Assembly: GCA_019075865.1 (NCBI GenBank)
Contig: JAGXAN010000006.1
Coordinates: 186,001 to 250,000 of the forward strand
DNA from: Hyphomicrobiales bacterium
GTDB taxonomy: Bacteria; Pseudomonadota; Alphaproteobacteria; Rhizobiales; Beijerinckiaceae
Direction of reading: 5' to 3'
Length of the DNA stretch: 64,000 nt
The notes below the pieces were generated by a model that searched no databases, was not told the origin of the DNA, and worked only from the letters and a program-made list of their open reading frames with translations. This document shows positions 28,070 through 39,600 of the stretch, in pieces; within the stretch, counting starts at the first letter, position 1, and the number at the start of each line of letters is the position of its first letter. The position numbers were made by a program, and so were the translations under genes.

Positions 28070-28966
28070 ATGGCAGTTTTTGGTTCATCCGCATTCAAGG
28101 GCTCAATCACGGCATTGGTCACGCCATTCAAGGCGGGCAAGGTCGATGGTGACGCGTTCGAGCAATTTGTGGATTGGCAGATCAAACAGGGCACGCATGG
28201 CCTTGTGCCGGTCGGCACCACGGGCGAGAGCCCGGCTTTGTCCCATGCCGAGCATCACCATGTCGTGGAACTCTGCATCAAGGCCGCCAATGGTCGTGTT
28301 CCGGTGATTGCCGGTGCCGGGTCCAACAACACCGTTGAGGCCATAGCTCTCGCGCGCCATGCCGAAAAGGCCGGGGCCGATGGCGTATTGGTGGTGACCC
28401 CCTATTACAACAAGCCAAGCCAGGAGGGGCTGTACCAGCACTTCAAGGCGGTCAATGATGCCATTGGCATTCCGATCATCATCTACAATATCCCGCCGCG
28501 CTCGGTGGTGGATATGTCGGTGGAGACGATGACCCGGCTGTTCGAGCTAAAGAACATTGCAGGTGTCAAGGATGCCACCGGAAATGTCGCGCGCGTCGCC
28601 CTGCAACGCATGGCGATGGGGCCGGATTTCATCCAGCTTTCAGGCGAGGACATGACCGCGCTTGCCAATATTGCACATGGCTCGCGCGGCTGCATTTCGG
28701 TGACATCCAACGTCGCCCCCCGCCTGTGCTCGGACATGATGAGCGCCGCGCTGGCGGGTGATTTTGGCAAGGCCCTGACCATGCTGGATGGGTTGGCACC
28801 CCTGCACGCCGCCCTGTTCGTGGAGCCCAATCCCGCCGGGCCCAAATATGCACTCAACAAGCTTGGCAAGATGCAGAACGAATTGCGCCTGCCGATGGTT
28901 GCTGCAACGCAACCGGCCAGAGACGCTGTCGATGCCGCCATGCGGCACGCCGGTCTCATCAACTAA
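28070..28966 (+). CDS. dapA: 4-hydroxy-tetrahydrodipicolinate synthase
   Basis: It condenses pyruvate with aspartate semialdehyde in lysine and diaminopimelate synthesis. Protein of 298 aa with TIM-barrel fold. Schiff-base Lys167 is in IAGVKDATG, Tyr139 in IIYNIPPRS, and the pyruvate-binding GTTGESPAL motif is intact. It is divergent from the lytic transglycosylase gene; both act in cell-wall metabolism. Confidence 0.96.
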   Translation: MAVFGSSAFKGSITALVTPFKAGKVDGDAFEQFVDWQIKQGTHGLVPVGTTGESPALSHAEHHHVVELCIKAANGRVPVIAGAGSNNTVEAIALARHAEKAGADGVLVVTPYYNKPSQEGLYQHFKAVNDAIGIPIIIYNIPPRSVVDMSVETMTRLFELKNIAGVKDATGNVARVALQRMAMGPDFIQLSGEDMTALANIAHGSRGCISVTSNVAPRLCSDMMSAALAGDFGKALTMLDGLAPLHAALFVEPNPAGPKYALNKLGKMQNELRLPMVAATQPARDAVDAAMRHAGLIN

Positions 28967-28989
28967 CCGCAAGCAAGGGGCGAAACTGT

Positions 28990-30042
28990 CTAGCTTTCGC
29001 CCTTCGCCTTCAATTTGCCTGCAAATAAGTCCGGCACCACATCTTTGAGGCTGGGTGCGGGCGCAACCGCAAACGGCATCGGCCGGCATACCATCATGGC
29101 GGCAAGGCCAACCCGCGCCGTGAGCAGGCCATTCAACATGCCCTCGCCGAGCTTGGCTGATAATTTGGCAGCAATGCCATGCCCGACCAATTGCTGCACC
29201 ACAGTGTCTCCAAGCGCCATTCCGCCGGTGATGACCAGATGCGCCGACACCGCGCGCAGCAACCGGAAAAAGCCGAGAAGCCCCGGCCGTCCGCCATAGA
29301 TTTCCGCTATTTTGCGCAACAGCCAGATCATCTGCCCGGCGGCAAATACAACGTCGAGCACCGCACGCGGGCTGAGTGCGGTAACCATGCTCACCCGCCG
29401 CGCCGCCAGCGCCACCGCATTTTTGGCCTGCGCATCCAGATCAAACATCAGATGGCGTTCGGCCAGATCGATCAGGTCGCGCCCGTCGATGATCTCATCG
29501 GCGAAACCGCCAATCTGCGCCCGCGCTTTGGCCATACCCGCGCGGCCACCATAGAGCTTCAGCAATTCGCGCATTTCAGTTCGCGCTGCACCTGTATCAT
29601 CATTGGCACGCGCCGCGGCGAGGCGCGCATGCAAATGCGCGATCTTCGTTTGTCGTCCGATCGAGTGGATCTCGCGCCCCAACAGCACGATGGCCGCAAG
29701 CCCCGTCACGCTCGCCAGCCCCAGCGCCAGCCAGCCAACCCACGACGAGGCGGCAAACAGCCCCTCGACCAGATGCGTGACCCACAAACCCACGGCGAGC
29801 GAAAACAGCCCGCTCAACCCTGTCCAAAGCAGACTTCCCCAGGTAAATCGCCCGCCGAAAATGCCGCGGCCAAACCCCTTGGCCATCGCCAGTTCTATAT
29901 TGGCTTCGCTCTCATCCAATGGGCTTGGGGCAAAGGCATCGGGCTGCTCCTCCACATCCGCGACACGGGCGGGCGCACCCGCCTCGCTGGCCTTGTCCAG
30001 ACGAAACGCACGCGGGCGCGGCGGCGACACGCTGTCATTCAT
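28990..30042 (-). CDS. YcjF/TIGR01620 family inner-membrane protein
   Basis: Protein of 350 aa. After a variable N-terminus come two membrane helices (LLWTGLSGLFSLAVGLWVTH, LALGLASVTGLAAIVLLG) and a helical DUF697-like domain (AVALAARRVSMVTALSPRAV, then GLLGFFRLLRAVSAHLVITG and VRQL-type basic ends). The start overlaps the ycjX stop by 4 bp (ATGA), so the pair is translationally coupled, as ycjX-ycjF is in E. coli. The precise function is unknown; the pair is linked to envelope stress. Confidence 0.88.
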   Translation of the reverse strand: MNDSVSPPRPRAFRLDKASEAGAPARVADVEEQPDAFAPSPLDESEANIELAMAKGFGRGIFGGRFTWGSLLWTGLSGLFSLAVGLWVTHLVEGLFAASSWVGWLALGLASVTGLAAIVLLGREIHSIGRQTKIAHLHARLAAARANDDTGAARTEMRELLKLYGGRAGMAKARAQIGGFADEIIDGRDLIDLAERHLMFDLDAQAKNAVALAARRVSMVTALSPRAVLDVVFAAGQMIWLLRKIAEIYGGRPGLLGFFRLLRAVSAHLVITGGMALGDTVVQQLVGHGIAAKLSAKLGEGMLNGLLTARVGLAAMMVCRPMPFAVAPAPSLKDVVPDLFAGKLKAKGES

Positions 30043-31496
30043 TGCAGTTTATCCCCAAACAGAAATTCGCAGGCGCGATCCAGCCGGATATGCGGCAAAG
30101 CCAGCTTGCGCCCGTCCGGCCCCAGCAAAGTGGGTGGCGGACGAAAACGCACGAAGCGCAGATCATTTTCCGCCTCACCGACGGCCAACCCGTCGCCCCG
30201 AAACACCTGCGACGGATCGGCGGGCAATTCACCGGGAAAAATCGCCGCTTCACTGATGCCATCGAAAATCTCGCCATCAATCGCCTCGCCCTTTATGGGC
30301 GTGCCGATGATGGCATCGAGACTGCCACCCCCCGATTGCCGCACCGCAGCCTCCCGCGTGGCCCGCACGGCGGCCAGCGCTATGACATCAACGCCCGCGC
30401 CCAGCCCCTCCACCCGTGCAATGGCGCGCCCCGCCAGCATCCGCAAGATCGCCTCCAGCCGGTCATGGCTGAGATGGTGCAGGTGATCGGCTTTAGTCGC
30501 CGCAAACAGGATACGATCAATTTTGGGACGCACCAATGTCGCGAGCAAGCCGCCACGACCAGCGCGAAACGCCGCCAGAATGTCCACCATCGCAGTCTCA
30601 AGATCGCGCACTGCCGCCGGCCCGGAATTCAGGGCACTCAAGGCGTCCACCAACACGATCTGCCGATCCAGTCGTGCAAAATGATCGCGAAAAAACGGGC
30701 GCACCACCAGGCTTTTATAGGCCTCGTAGCGGCGCACCATCATTGCATGCAGGGATTGGGCCACCGGTTCGCCCTCCCCCACTTCCAACGGCGCGAAGGT
30801 CAGGGCTGGCGAGCCTTCCATATCTCCGGGCAGCAAAAACCGCCCCGGTGGCAATGTCGACAGGGCATATTGGTCGGAGCGCGCAGCGCGCAAATAATCG
30901 GTAAACAGCCCGGCCAAGCGCCGCGCCACCTCCTCATCGGCTTCGCTCGCCGGATTTTGCGCATGGGTCGCCGCCAGCCAGTCGCCAGCCAATGCCGCCC
31001 GCACCGGGGCTTTGGCGGCAGTGAGCGTTTCACGCGACCAGGTTGCGTAATCCTTGGCCAGCAAGGGCAAATCGAGCAGCCATTCGCCGGGGTAATCCAC
31101 AATATCGATGGTAAAATGCGAGCGGCCACTGCGCCAGCTTCGCCGGCTTTCATATTCCAGCGTCAGCCGCAATTGCGAGATGCGGCGGGTCGATTGCGGC
31201 CAATGCCGCCCCTCGCCTTCCATCGCCGCCAGATGTTCCTCATAGGCAAAGCGCGGCACGCCGTCATCGGGTTGCGGCTCCAACCGCGCCGCCAGCAGCC
31301 GCTGTTCGGCCGCCACACGAAACACCGGCAAGCGCGCCTCGCGCATCAGGCTTTGCACCAATCCGGTAATGAAAACCGTCTTGCCAGCCCGCGACAAGCC
31401 GGTCACCCCAAGCCGCAACCCGGTTCCGGAAACGAAATCCACCAAGCTGCGGGCAGTGATCTGCGCTTCAAGGGCAATGGAATCAAAAAAAGACAA
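30039..31496 (-). CDS. YcjX-like P-loop NTPase (DUF463)
   Basis: Protein of about 485 aa from TTG 31496 (AGGA upstream); an extension to 31559 is possible. Walker A is GVTGLSRAGKTVFI. DUF463 family features: LVQSLMREARLPVF, YEEHLAAMEGEGRHWPQSTR, FTIDIVDYPGEWLLDLPLL, and QIVLVDALSALNSG. It resembles a GTPase-like fold and acts with the downstream YcjF-like membrane protein. Confidence 0.9.
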   Translation of the reverse strand: MSFFDSIALEAQITARSLVDFVSGTGLRLGVTGLSRAGKTVFITGLVQSLMREARLPVFRVAAEQRLLAARLEPQPDDGVPRFAYEEHLAAMEGEGRHWPQSTRRISQLRLTLEYESRRSWRSGRSHFTIDIVDYPGEWLLDLPLLAKDYATWSRETLTAAKAPVRAALAGDWLAATHAQNPASEADEEVARRLAGLFTDYLRAARSDQYALSTLPPGRFLLPGDMEGSPALTFAPLEVGEGEPVAQSLHAMMVRRYEAYKSLVVRPFFRDHFARLDRQIVLVDALSALNSGPAAVRDLETAMVDILAAFRAGRGGLLATLVRPKIDRILFAATKADHLHHLSHDRLEAILRMLAGRAIARVEGLGAGVDVIALAAVRATREAAVRQSGGGSLDAIIGTPIKGEAIDGEIFDGISEAAIFPGELPADPSQVFRGDGLAVGEAENDLRFVRFRPPPTLLGPDGRKLALPHIRLDRACEFLFGDKLQ

Positions 31497-31720
31497 GCGG
31501 CCTGTTCCTAACGGGCAAAATTCCCAAAAGTTCTTAAAACACCAATGTAGCGACTGCATGGGCGTTTGCCTATGGGCGCGGGAGACGGGCTAGGGGCAAA
31601 TCTTATGGGGGTTTTTAACAAGCCCGCGCGCCGGGCCACTGCAAGCTCTGGTTATTTCAGTCAATTTCTTCCACAATCGAAACCGGCCTTTCTCCCTTTG
31701 CCCGACACTGGATCATCCCC

Positions 31721-32098
31721 ATGCTTGTAAATTTCGCCATCCTCCTCACCTGCCAATTGCTGGGGGAGATTTCGGCCAAGGCCCTGGCCTTGCCGGTGCC
31801 CGGCCCGGTGCTGGGCATGGCATTCATGTTTGCTGCACTGATGCTGCGCGATGCAATCCGTCGGGCGCGCCCGAATTTCACCCTTGGCCACGACGTTGAA
31901 ACCACCGGGCGCAACCTGCTCTCGCATCTGTCATTGCTGTTCGTGCCCGCTGGCGTGGGCATAGTGGGCAGCCTCGATGTTTTTGAAAAATATGGCATCG
32001 CCCTCGCAGTCGCCCTGCTGGTGTCGACTTTGCTGGCGCTGCTGGTGGCAGTGATGGCCTTTCGCCTCGTATCGCGGCTTATGGGAGAGACGCCATGA
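31721..32098 (+). CDS. lrgA: CidA/LrgA family protein
   Basis: Protein of 125 aa with four transmembrane helices (LLTCQLLGEISAKALALPVP, GPVLGMAFMFAALMLRD, LSLLFVPAGVGIVGSLDVF, LAVALLVSTLLALLVAVMAF). LrgA/CidA proteins are holin-like and work with LrgB in export of small metabolites or control of murein hydrolase activity. The stop overlaps the lrgB start by 4 bp. Confidence 0.92.
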   Translation: MLVNFAILLTCQLLGEISAKALALPVPGPVLGMAFMFAALMLRDAIRRARPNFTLGHDVETTGRNLLSHLSLLFVPAGVGIVGSLDVFEKYGIALAVALLVSTLLALLVAVMAFRLVSRLMGETP

Positions 32099-32817
32099 AC
32101 CCGGCTGATTTCGCCCTCTGGGTTTACCTCTCACGCACACCGCTGCTCTGGCTGACCCTGACCTTGATCGTCTATGCCCTCGTCGATTCTGCCTCGCAAC
32201 GCCTGCATCGCCACCCGCTCGCCAATCCGGTGCTGCATTCCATGTGGATCATCGGCGCGATACTCGCCTGGACGCACACCGCCTACAGCGTCTATTTCGA
32301 TGGGGCCCAATTCATTCATTTTCTGCTGGGCCCGGCAACCGTGGCCCTGGCCGTGCCGCTTTATGAAAATAGGGCTATTGTGGCACGGGCCTTGCCGCCG
32401 ATGCTGGCGGCGCTGTTTGCCGGATCGATCATCGCCTGCGTTTCCGCCATTCTCGTCGCCAAATGGCTCGGCACGCCAAAAGCCGTGCTGATTTCGTTGG
32501 CACCCAAATCAGTTACCGCAGGCGTCGCCATGGCAATTTCGCAATCCATGGGCGGGGACCCGGCCCTGACGGCGGTCATGGTGATTTCAACCGGTATTCT
32601 GGGCGCCATTCTGGTGACGCCGCTGATGGACTTCCTGCGTATTCGCGACTATCGCGCCCGTGGCTTTGCGGCAGGGCTGGCAGCGCATGGTATTGGCACG
32701 GCCCGGGCGTTTCAGGTCAATCCGGTGGCCGGAACCTTTGCGGGTGTGGCCATCGGCCTCAACGCCCTGCTCACCTCGATCATTGCACCCATCGTCATCA
32801 AATGGCTGATCCATTGA
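32095..32817 (+). CDS. lrgB: LrgB family protein
   Basis: Protein of 240 aa, translationally coupled to lrgA. Family motifs are present: FLLGPATVALAVPLYEN near the middle, LAPKSVTAGVAMAISQSMGG, STGILGAILVTPLMDFLRI, and AAGLAAHGIGTARAFQVNP with AGVAIGLNALLTS at the C-terminus. The partner LrgA forms the other half of the complex. Confidence 0.94.
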   Translation: MNPADFALWVYLSRTPLLWLTLTLIVYALVDSASQRLHRHPLANPVLHSMWIIGAILAWTHTAYSVYFDGAQFIHFLLGPATVALAVPLYENRAIVARALPPMLAALFAGSIIACVSAILVAKWLGTPKAVLISLAPKSVTAGVAMAISQSMGGDPALTAVMVISTGILGAILVTPLMDFLRIRDYRARGFAAGLAAHGIGTARAFQVNPVAGTFAGVAIGLNALLTSIIAPIVIKWLIH

Positions 32818-32823
32818 TTAAAT

Positions 32824-33603
32824 TCAGGGCGTCGCCTGTATCTGCGCCACGGCAGCGGCGACTATATCGGGGGTAACCCGCAGCGGGCCGATTTCCACCG
32901 CCGCCATGTTTTCCATCAGCCGCGCCAAATTGGCGGTTGGGATACCCTCAGGGGTAAACAGGTGAAGATCCGCATTGTTATCCGTAGTGATACCGCGTGC
33001 GGCCGCATTGGCATAATTCTCCACCCGCACGACGCCGGACACGCAATAACTGGGATGGGCTTGCCCATGCGGCACATGGGCCATATGCGCCATTACCATA
33101 CCGCGATGCTTGGCCAGCCAGCGCGCCCGCACGGTTCGGCCTATGCCAAACGGCGCATCCTGGCGGGAAACCACCCCGCCAACCCCGGCAAAGCATTGCG
33201 CCGGTGCCCAATGCGAGACGATCGCCATCGCCGAATGGCGATTGAACTCGACATAATAGCGGCGGATCAGTCGCGCCGCCGCTGCCGTGCCACCCAAAGC
33301 CGTTGAAAAGGCAGCATGGCCTTCATCATCGGAGGCGACTTGCCCGGCCCAGCCCTTGCCCTTGATGCACCAGAAATTGTTGAGCTTGATGCAGCGCGGC
33401 ACATTGGGCGCGACCGCATCGCCCTGCGCCATATCCATCAGCTTTTGCGCGAGCGATGCCTTCACTTGCAAATTGGCCAGCGATTGGCCCTCCCACCCGC
33501 CGACGCCGCGCGCCTGCGCATTGAAACTGGGCAAAACACGGGGTTGGGCGACGCTCGCCGGCGCTGTCCAGGTCAAGGTCAAAGCCGCGAGTTCGGCCAA
33601 CAT
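32824..33603 (-). CDS. Conserved hypothetical exported protein
   Basis: Protein of 259 aa from ATG 33603, opening with a probable signal sequence (MLAELAALTLTWTAPASVAQ). The centre holds a conserved block, IKLNNFWCIKGKGWAGQVAS, FSTALGGTAAAARLIRRYYV and WAPAQCF, that I recall from many alphaproteobacterial hypothetical proteins. Three spaced Cys (CIKLNNFWC, QCFAG) may pair in the periplasm. Function unknown. It lies directly downstream of the SixA-like gene. Confidence 0.68.
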   Translation of the reverse strand: MLAELAALTLTWTAPASVAQPRVLPSFNAQARGVGGWEGQSLANLQVKASLAQKLMDMAQGDAVAPNVPRCIKLNNFWCIKGKGWAGQVASDDEGHAAFSTALGGTAAAARLIRRYYVEFNRHSAMAIVSHWAPAQCFAGVGGVVSRQDAPFGIGRTVRARWLAKHRGMVMAHMAHVPHGQAHPSYCVSGVVRVENYANAAARGITTDNNADLHLFTPEGIPTANLARLMENMAAVEIGPLRVTPDIVAAAVAQIQATP

Positions 33604-33605
33604 GA

Positions 33606-34127
33606 TCAGGCCCCACCCGCCGCGTCGCCCGGGATCACGAAGCGTTCCAGCCGGCCTTTGCCAAAGGCGACCTCTTGCCACTGGTCCGTATCAAAATCCA
33701 GCACGGCCATGGCGCAGGGTGGAAACCGCTGCGACATCCGCACCGCCGCGTAACGGTCGCCATATCCGGTGAGTTTGAGCGCCAGTTCGGCAATGGCGGG
33801 GTTGTGGCCCACCACCATCAGGGTGCGCACATGGGCATCGACACCGCGCACCTGCGCCAGCACAGCCTCATCGCTGGCATTATAGAGGTTGTCCGTCACC
33901 TTCACGGCTACCGCCTGCGGCCATTGCGCCAACAATTGCGCGGCGCTCATGCTGGTGCGGGTGGCGCTGGAAACCAGAACGAGTTCTGGCACCAGATATT
34001 CAAGGCCCAACGCCTTGCCAAGCGCTGCCGCATCCGCAGACCCGCGCGGGCTCAATGCCCTTGCGTGATCGCCATTGCCCTGATCAGCAACCGCTTTGGC
34101 GTGGCGTAACAGCATCAGGCGCAACAT
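33606..34127 (-). CDS. sixA: SixA-like histidine phosphatase
   Basis: Protein of 173 aa from ATG 34127 with AAGGA upstream. It is a histidine-phosphatase superfamily member: catalytic RHAK motif in LMLLRHAKAV, the second Arg in SSATRTSMSA, and the second His in VVGHNPAIAEL. SixA proteins dephosphorylate phospho-histidine domains, such as Hpt or PTS proteins. An Hpt protein gene lies 2 kb upstream on the same strand, a possible but unproven substrate. Confidence 0.88.
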   Translation of the reverse strand: MLRLMLLRHAKAVADQGNGDHARALSPRGSADAAALGKALGLEYLVPELVLVSSATRTSMSAAQLLAQWPQAVAVKVTDNLYNASDEAVLAQVRGVDAHVRTLMVVGHNPAIAELALKLTGYGDRYAAVRMSQRFPPCAMAVLDFDTDQWQEVAFGKGRLERFVIPGDAAGGA

Positions 34128-34156
34128 GGCTTTATCCTTCCCCAAACCCCTTTGCT

Positions 34157-35293
<1,137 letters not shown>

Positions 35294-35326
35294 CTAAAAT
35301 CAACAAAAAAAATTAGGATATAAATA

Positions 35327-35351
35327 ATTTAACAAAATTTTTGTGTTAAAT
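35327..35351. other. AT-rich perfect inverted repeat between the ferredoxin and its reductase genes
   Basis: ATTTAACA (35327-35334) and TGTTAAAT (35344-35351) form an 8-bp stem with a 9-nt A/T loop, 6 bp after the ferredoxin stop. Read on the - strand it is neither GC-rich nor followed by a strong T-run, so it may be a protein site in the promoter of the reductase gene or a weak terminator. Confidence 0.4.
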
Positions 35352-35356
35352 AATCC

Positions 35357-35677
35357 CTACCCCTGCTTGGTTGGCGTCGTCACCCGCAGGCCTTCCAGCG
35401 CCTCGGTCACTTTGATCTGGCAGGATAAACGTGAGTTCTTTCGCACATCAAAGGCGAAATCCAGCATATCTTCCTCTGCCTGCTCGGGCGCACCCACCAG
35501 CGGCAGAAAAGCTTCATCCACATAAACGTGACAGGTTGCGCAGGAGCAGGCCCCGCCGCATTCTGCATCAATGCCGGGAATGGAATTCTTGATCGCCGTT
35601 TCCATGACGGTGGAACCGACCTCGCCATTGACCGTGCGCGCGGTGCCCTTGGCATCGGTATAGGTGATTTGAACCAT
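35357..35677 (-). CDS. fdx: 2Fe-2S ferredoxin, adrenodoxin type
   Basis: Protein of 106 aa. The cluster ligands follow C-x5-C-x2-C...C: CGGACSCATC and later LSCQI, the pattern of adrenodoxin/FdxB-like ferredoxins. The MVDEAF-like and AEEDMLDFAF region is the acidic interaction helix. It probably receives electrons from the adjacent reductase; the final acceptor (Fe-S assembly, P450 or another enzyme) is not seen here. Confidence 0.94.
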   Translation of the reverse strand: MVQITYTDAKGTARTVNGEVGSTVMETAIKNSIPGIDAECGGACSCATCHVYVDEAFLPLVGAPEQAEEDMLDFAFDVRKNSRLSCQIKVTEALEGLRVTTPTKQG

Positions 35678-35831
35678 CAGATGTTTCGCCTTCTCAGATT
35701 GAATAAAGCACTATGCTAGGCGCGTTTACCCAATTCCTGCCGGTTTGGCGAGACACCGGTTTGCAAATCCGCATCAAAATTACTTGATCACAGACAAATA
35801 GGCAGCGCGGATATTCAAAATCCGAACGGTT

Positions 35832-36227
35832 TCAAGCCGCCAGCAAGGCGTCAATGACTTCATCGGCACGCGCCACCGCTTCGCCCAAAGCTGCAAAGCA
35901 TGGCGCGTTGGCATCGGCAGATTTTGCAGCATTCAGATGCGCTTCGCAGGCCTCTGCGGCCTCGGCAACGCCCTCGGCGCCCACGGCCAGCGCAGACCCG
36001 CGCAGACGGTGGACCAACTCCGCACAATGCGATGCGTTGTGTGCCACTGAACCGGTTGATATCTGCGCCAATATGACGCGCGATTGCTGGCCGAATAAAG
36101 CCAGCAATTCCCGCTCCAAAGCGACATCTCCGGCGCTTTGCCGTGCCAGATGCACCAGATTGAGCGCGCGGGCAAATGGCTGCGAAAGGGTAGAAAAAGA
36201 CTCTTCCTTTTGTGCAATTCTATCCAT
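35832..36227 (-). CDS. Hpt domain phosphotransfer protein
   Basis: Protein of 131 aa from ATG 36227, with GGAA about 8 nt upstream. It is a single four-helix Hpt domain; the phosphorylatable His lies in CAELVHRLRGSALAVGA, followed by AEAAEACEAHL. It would relay phosphate between a hybrid kinase and a response regulator, none of which is in the window. A longer reading frame extends to 36362 without a supporting start. Confidence 0.87.
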   Translation of the reverse strand: MDRIAQKEESFSTLSQPFARALNLVHLARQSAGDVALERELLALFGQQSRVILAQISTGSVAHNASHCAELVHRLRGSALAVGAEGVAEAAEACEAHLNAAKSADANAPCFAALGEAVARADEVIDALLAA

Positions 36228-36602
36228 GATGAGATTCCATTCAAAAAAGCGTCCAGCAACTCGGCTCTCATCTTTATGCCTCAAAAGTCGCCAAAATCTT
36301 GACAACAGCCAAGGCCCGCGATCCGGGCCACATGGAATCCGCCCCTTTATAGCGCTCAACACAGTTTATATCACTGAAATAATTACGAATTTCACACTGT
36401 TAACGACGTTTTCGATCTTTGGCCGAGGCTGGTTTTCATTCGCCGCGTTAAGATGTATGGTAAAAATCCGTTAATAAAGTGCCAGGGCGAGGTCTCTGGC
36501 CAAGTGGTTTATTGGCGTGACGCGGTTTTAGGCACGAGCAATCGTGTGACTTGTAGTTTTTTTGAAGGGCCGCGAAGGCACTTCTGTTCATTGAGGCGTA
36601 AA
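36228..36602. other. Divergent intergenic region between the Hpt gene and the giant coiled-coil gene
   Basis: No gene is seen in these 375 bp. The central part (about 36355-36480) is AT-rich and includes GTTAACGACG and TTAATAAAG, likely promoter elements for both directions. No full CtrA box (TTAA-N7-TTAA) was found. The right end holds GAGG at 36593-36596, which sets the start of the next gene. Confidence 0.45.
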
Positions 36603-39600
36603 ATGGTCCAGCAAAATAGATCCATCGACCCGACGGCCGCTGCCATGTCAGCGATTGAAACGGCTTTGAATCTGGGGAAAGAAGCCGAGGCAGCCGCTGC
36701 GCCAGCCGATTCCGCTTCCACCGAGCCCGCCCCCGTCCGCCTCCCCGCTGTGGACGAACATGCCCCTTTCCCCGCCAAGGAGCGGCCCATGTCGACAACA
36801 AGGCTCGAACCGGCGAGCGCAGAGGCTGCCAAACCGCGCCCGGCCTTCCAGCCCGTGCTCGAAGCGGATGGTCAGCCCGGCACGCGCGCGAGCGCCCCGC
36901 AACCGGCCGCCGCCCCGCGCACCGTCGCCCCCACCACGCCGCCCGCCAATGACGACCGCCAGAGCGTTGGCCAAATCTTGCGCGCGATGAATGTGCGCAC
37001 CAGCCGTGCCCCGCTATGGTTGGCGCTGGCTGCCTCGCTGGTTTGGGCCGGGGCCATCGGCTATTACGCCAGCACCAAATGGCAGGTGCTGCAATCGGTC
37101 TCCAGCCCGCAAACCGCGCTTTTGCTGGCGACGTTGCTCGGGCCAATCCTGTTTTTCTTCGTTTCCGCCACGCTTCTGCGCCGCACGCAGGAAATGCGCC
37201 TGACCGCACGCTCGATGACCGAAGTGGCCATGCGCCTTGCCGAGCCCGAAACAATCGCCTCGCAGCAGGTTGTCACCCTCAGCCAGACCATTCGTCGCGA
37301 AGTCGCCTCCATGGGCGATGGCATCGAACGCGCCCTCGCCCGCGCCAGCGAGTTGGAAACCCTGGTGCATGCCGAAGTTTCCAATCTCGAGCGTTCCTAC
37401 AGCGACAACGAGCGCCGCATCCGCTCGCTGATTGACATGCTTTCGCATGAGCGCGAGGCCATCATCACCAATTCCGAGCAGGTGCGCACCGCCATCAATG
37501 GCGCGCAGGCCTCGCTGTCGCAGGATCTGGCCGCCGCCTCCGGCCGCATCGCCACCGATGTCGAGACCGCAGGCAACCGTGTCACCCATTCCCTCGGTGC
37601 CAAAGGTGAGGAAATCTCGCTCGCGCTTGCCAGCACCGGCGACAAGGTTGTCCAGCAAATATCCTCGCGCGGCGACGACATTGTCGGCCGCCTGGCGCAA
37701 ACCGGGCAGGAAGTTGACTCGCACCTGACACTCGCCTCGCAGCAGGTGGCTTCGGCTCTGGCCGAACGTGTCAATGAAATCGATGACCGTCTCAACAATA
37801 CCGGCAAGGCACTGATCGTTGATTTAAGCCTGCGCGGCAATGAAGTCGTTGACCGCCTCGACCAGACCAGCGAGCGCATTGCCTCCACCATTTCGGCCAG
37901 CGGTGACGGCCTTGTCGCCCGCCTCGCCGAAACCGGCGACCGCATGCACGAAACCGTGCACGTGCACGGCAAGACTCTCGCAGACAATCTCAGCGAGACC
38001 AGCGCCAACCTCGCCAATATACTGAACGAGCATAGCAACGCAGCCAACGCGCGCCTTGCCGACATTTCCGACACCCTGACCACGCGCATCGACACGCAGC
38101 ACAACTTGTTCGCCACCCGCCTCCAAGAGGTAGGCGACAACATTTCCTCGACCATTGGTGAACATTCCGACCATCTGGTAGATCGCCTCAACGATGGCCA
38201 GACCCGCCTGCATGAAACCATCATGGTGCATGGCCGCGCACTCGACGAGAGCCTGGCAACGACCGGCGAAAATCTGGCCGCCATTATCGCCGAGCGCACC
38301 ACCCACGCGCAGAACATTTTTGGCGATGCCAGCGACCAGATCACCGCACAATTGAGCGCCCATCAGGCTGATGTCGCTGACAAGCTCTCGGCCCATGCCG
38401 CCAACATCACCGAAAACCTGACCCATTCCACGGCACATGCCTTGGCCGCCGGCGATCAGCTTGCGACCCAGTTGAGCGCCCATCAGGCTGATGTCGCCGA
38501 AAAGCTCTCGGCCCATGCCGCCAACATCACCGAAAACCTGACCCATTCCACCGCGCATGCCTTGGCCGCCGGCGATCAGCTTGCGACCCAGTTGAGCGCG
38601 CATCAGGCCAACATCTCCGGGCAGTTAGCCGCCCATTCGGCGACCCTGACCGACAATTTCGCCAGCACTTCCGCCCTGGCGGTTGCGGCGATTTCCGAAC
38701 AGGCCGACACGCTGCACATGCATTTCACCAGTAAGGCGGATCAGGCGGTTTCCAGCCTCGGCCACGCCACGCAGGAACTGGGCGAGCGGATGGACGCCGC
38801 CCGTCAGGCACATTTATCCGAACTTGAAACCCAGCACGAGGCTTTCCACAACCGCTTTACCTCGATCAGCGACAATTCACGCGAGGCCATACAGAGCCAG
38901 ACGCAATATCTGACCAGCCATTTCGCCCGCACAGCCACCGAAGCGGTAACCGCTATCGGCACCCATGGCGACCGCATTAACCAGGTATTGGCCGAACGCC
39001 TCAACGCCTTCGAGGAGACGCTTGGGGCCGAGGGCCTTGGCGTCGAAGGACGCATCGACGCCCAGACCGACCGTTTGACCCAGGCCATTGATGAGCGCCT
39101 CCACAAGCTGGAATCGGTGATCACCGAGCGTAGCGATGCCATGGATGCCAAACTGGCAGAGCGTGCGCGCGTGACCGCCCACGACCTCGACCAGCACGTA
39201 TCGGCCTTCGAAACCCGCTCGACCCAGAAAACCGGCGAAATCGCCGCATCCTTCGACGCCTTGATTTCCCGCGTGGATACCGGCCTCGAAACCCGCACCC
39301 GCGCCTTGAACGAAGTTCTCGCCCATCGCGCGCTCGAAGTGGCGCGCGTGCTGGGTGAAGGGGGCCGTGAAGTCACGCAGGCCCTCGACACCAAGGCAGC
39401 CGAAATCGACCAGATTTTGCTCTCCCGATCGGATGAATTGTCGCGCACCCTGTCGTCGAAGGCCGAGGAAATCAACTCCACTCTCGGCGGCCGCGCCACC
39501 GAAATCGCCACCACCCTCGACAATCGCATCAGCCAGTTTGAGGAAAAAGTCGTGGGCCGCCTCGATCAGGTATCCGCCACCATCGACAATAGCGGCAATG

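Noticed and set aside
36355-36480. CtrA binding site upstream of the giant coiled-coil gene.
   Set aside because: Single TTAA elements occur, but no TTAA-N7-TTAA pair was found.
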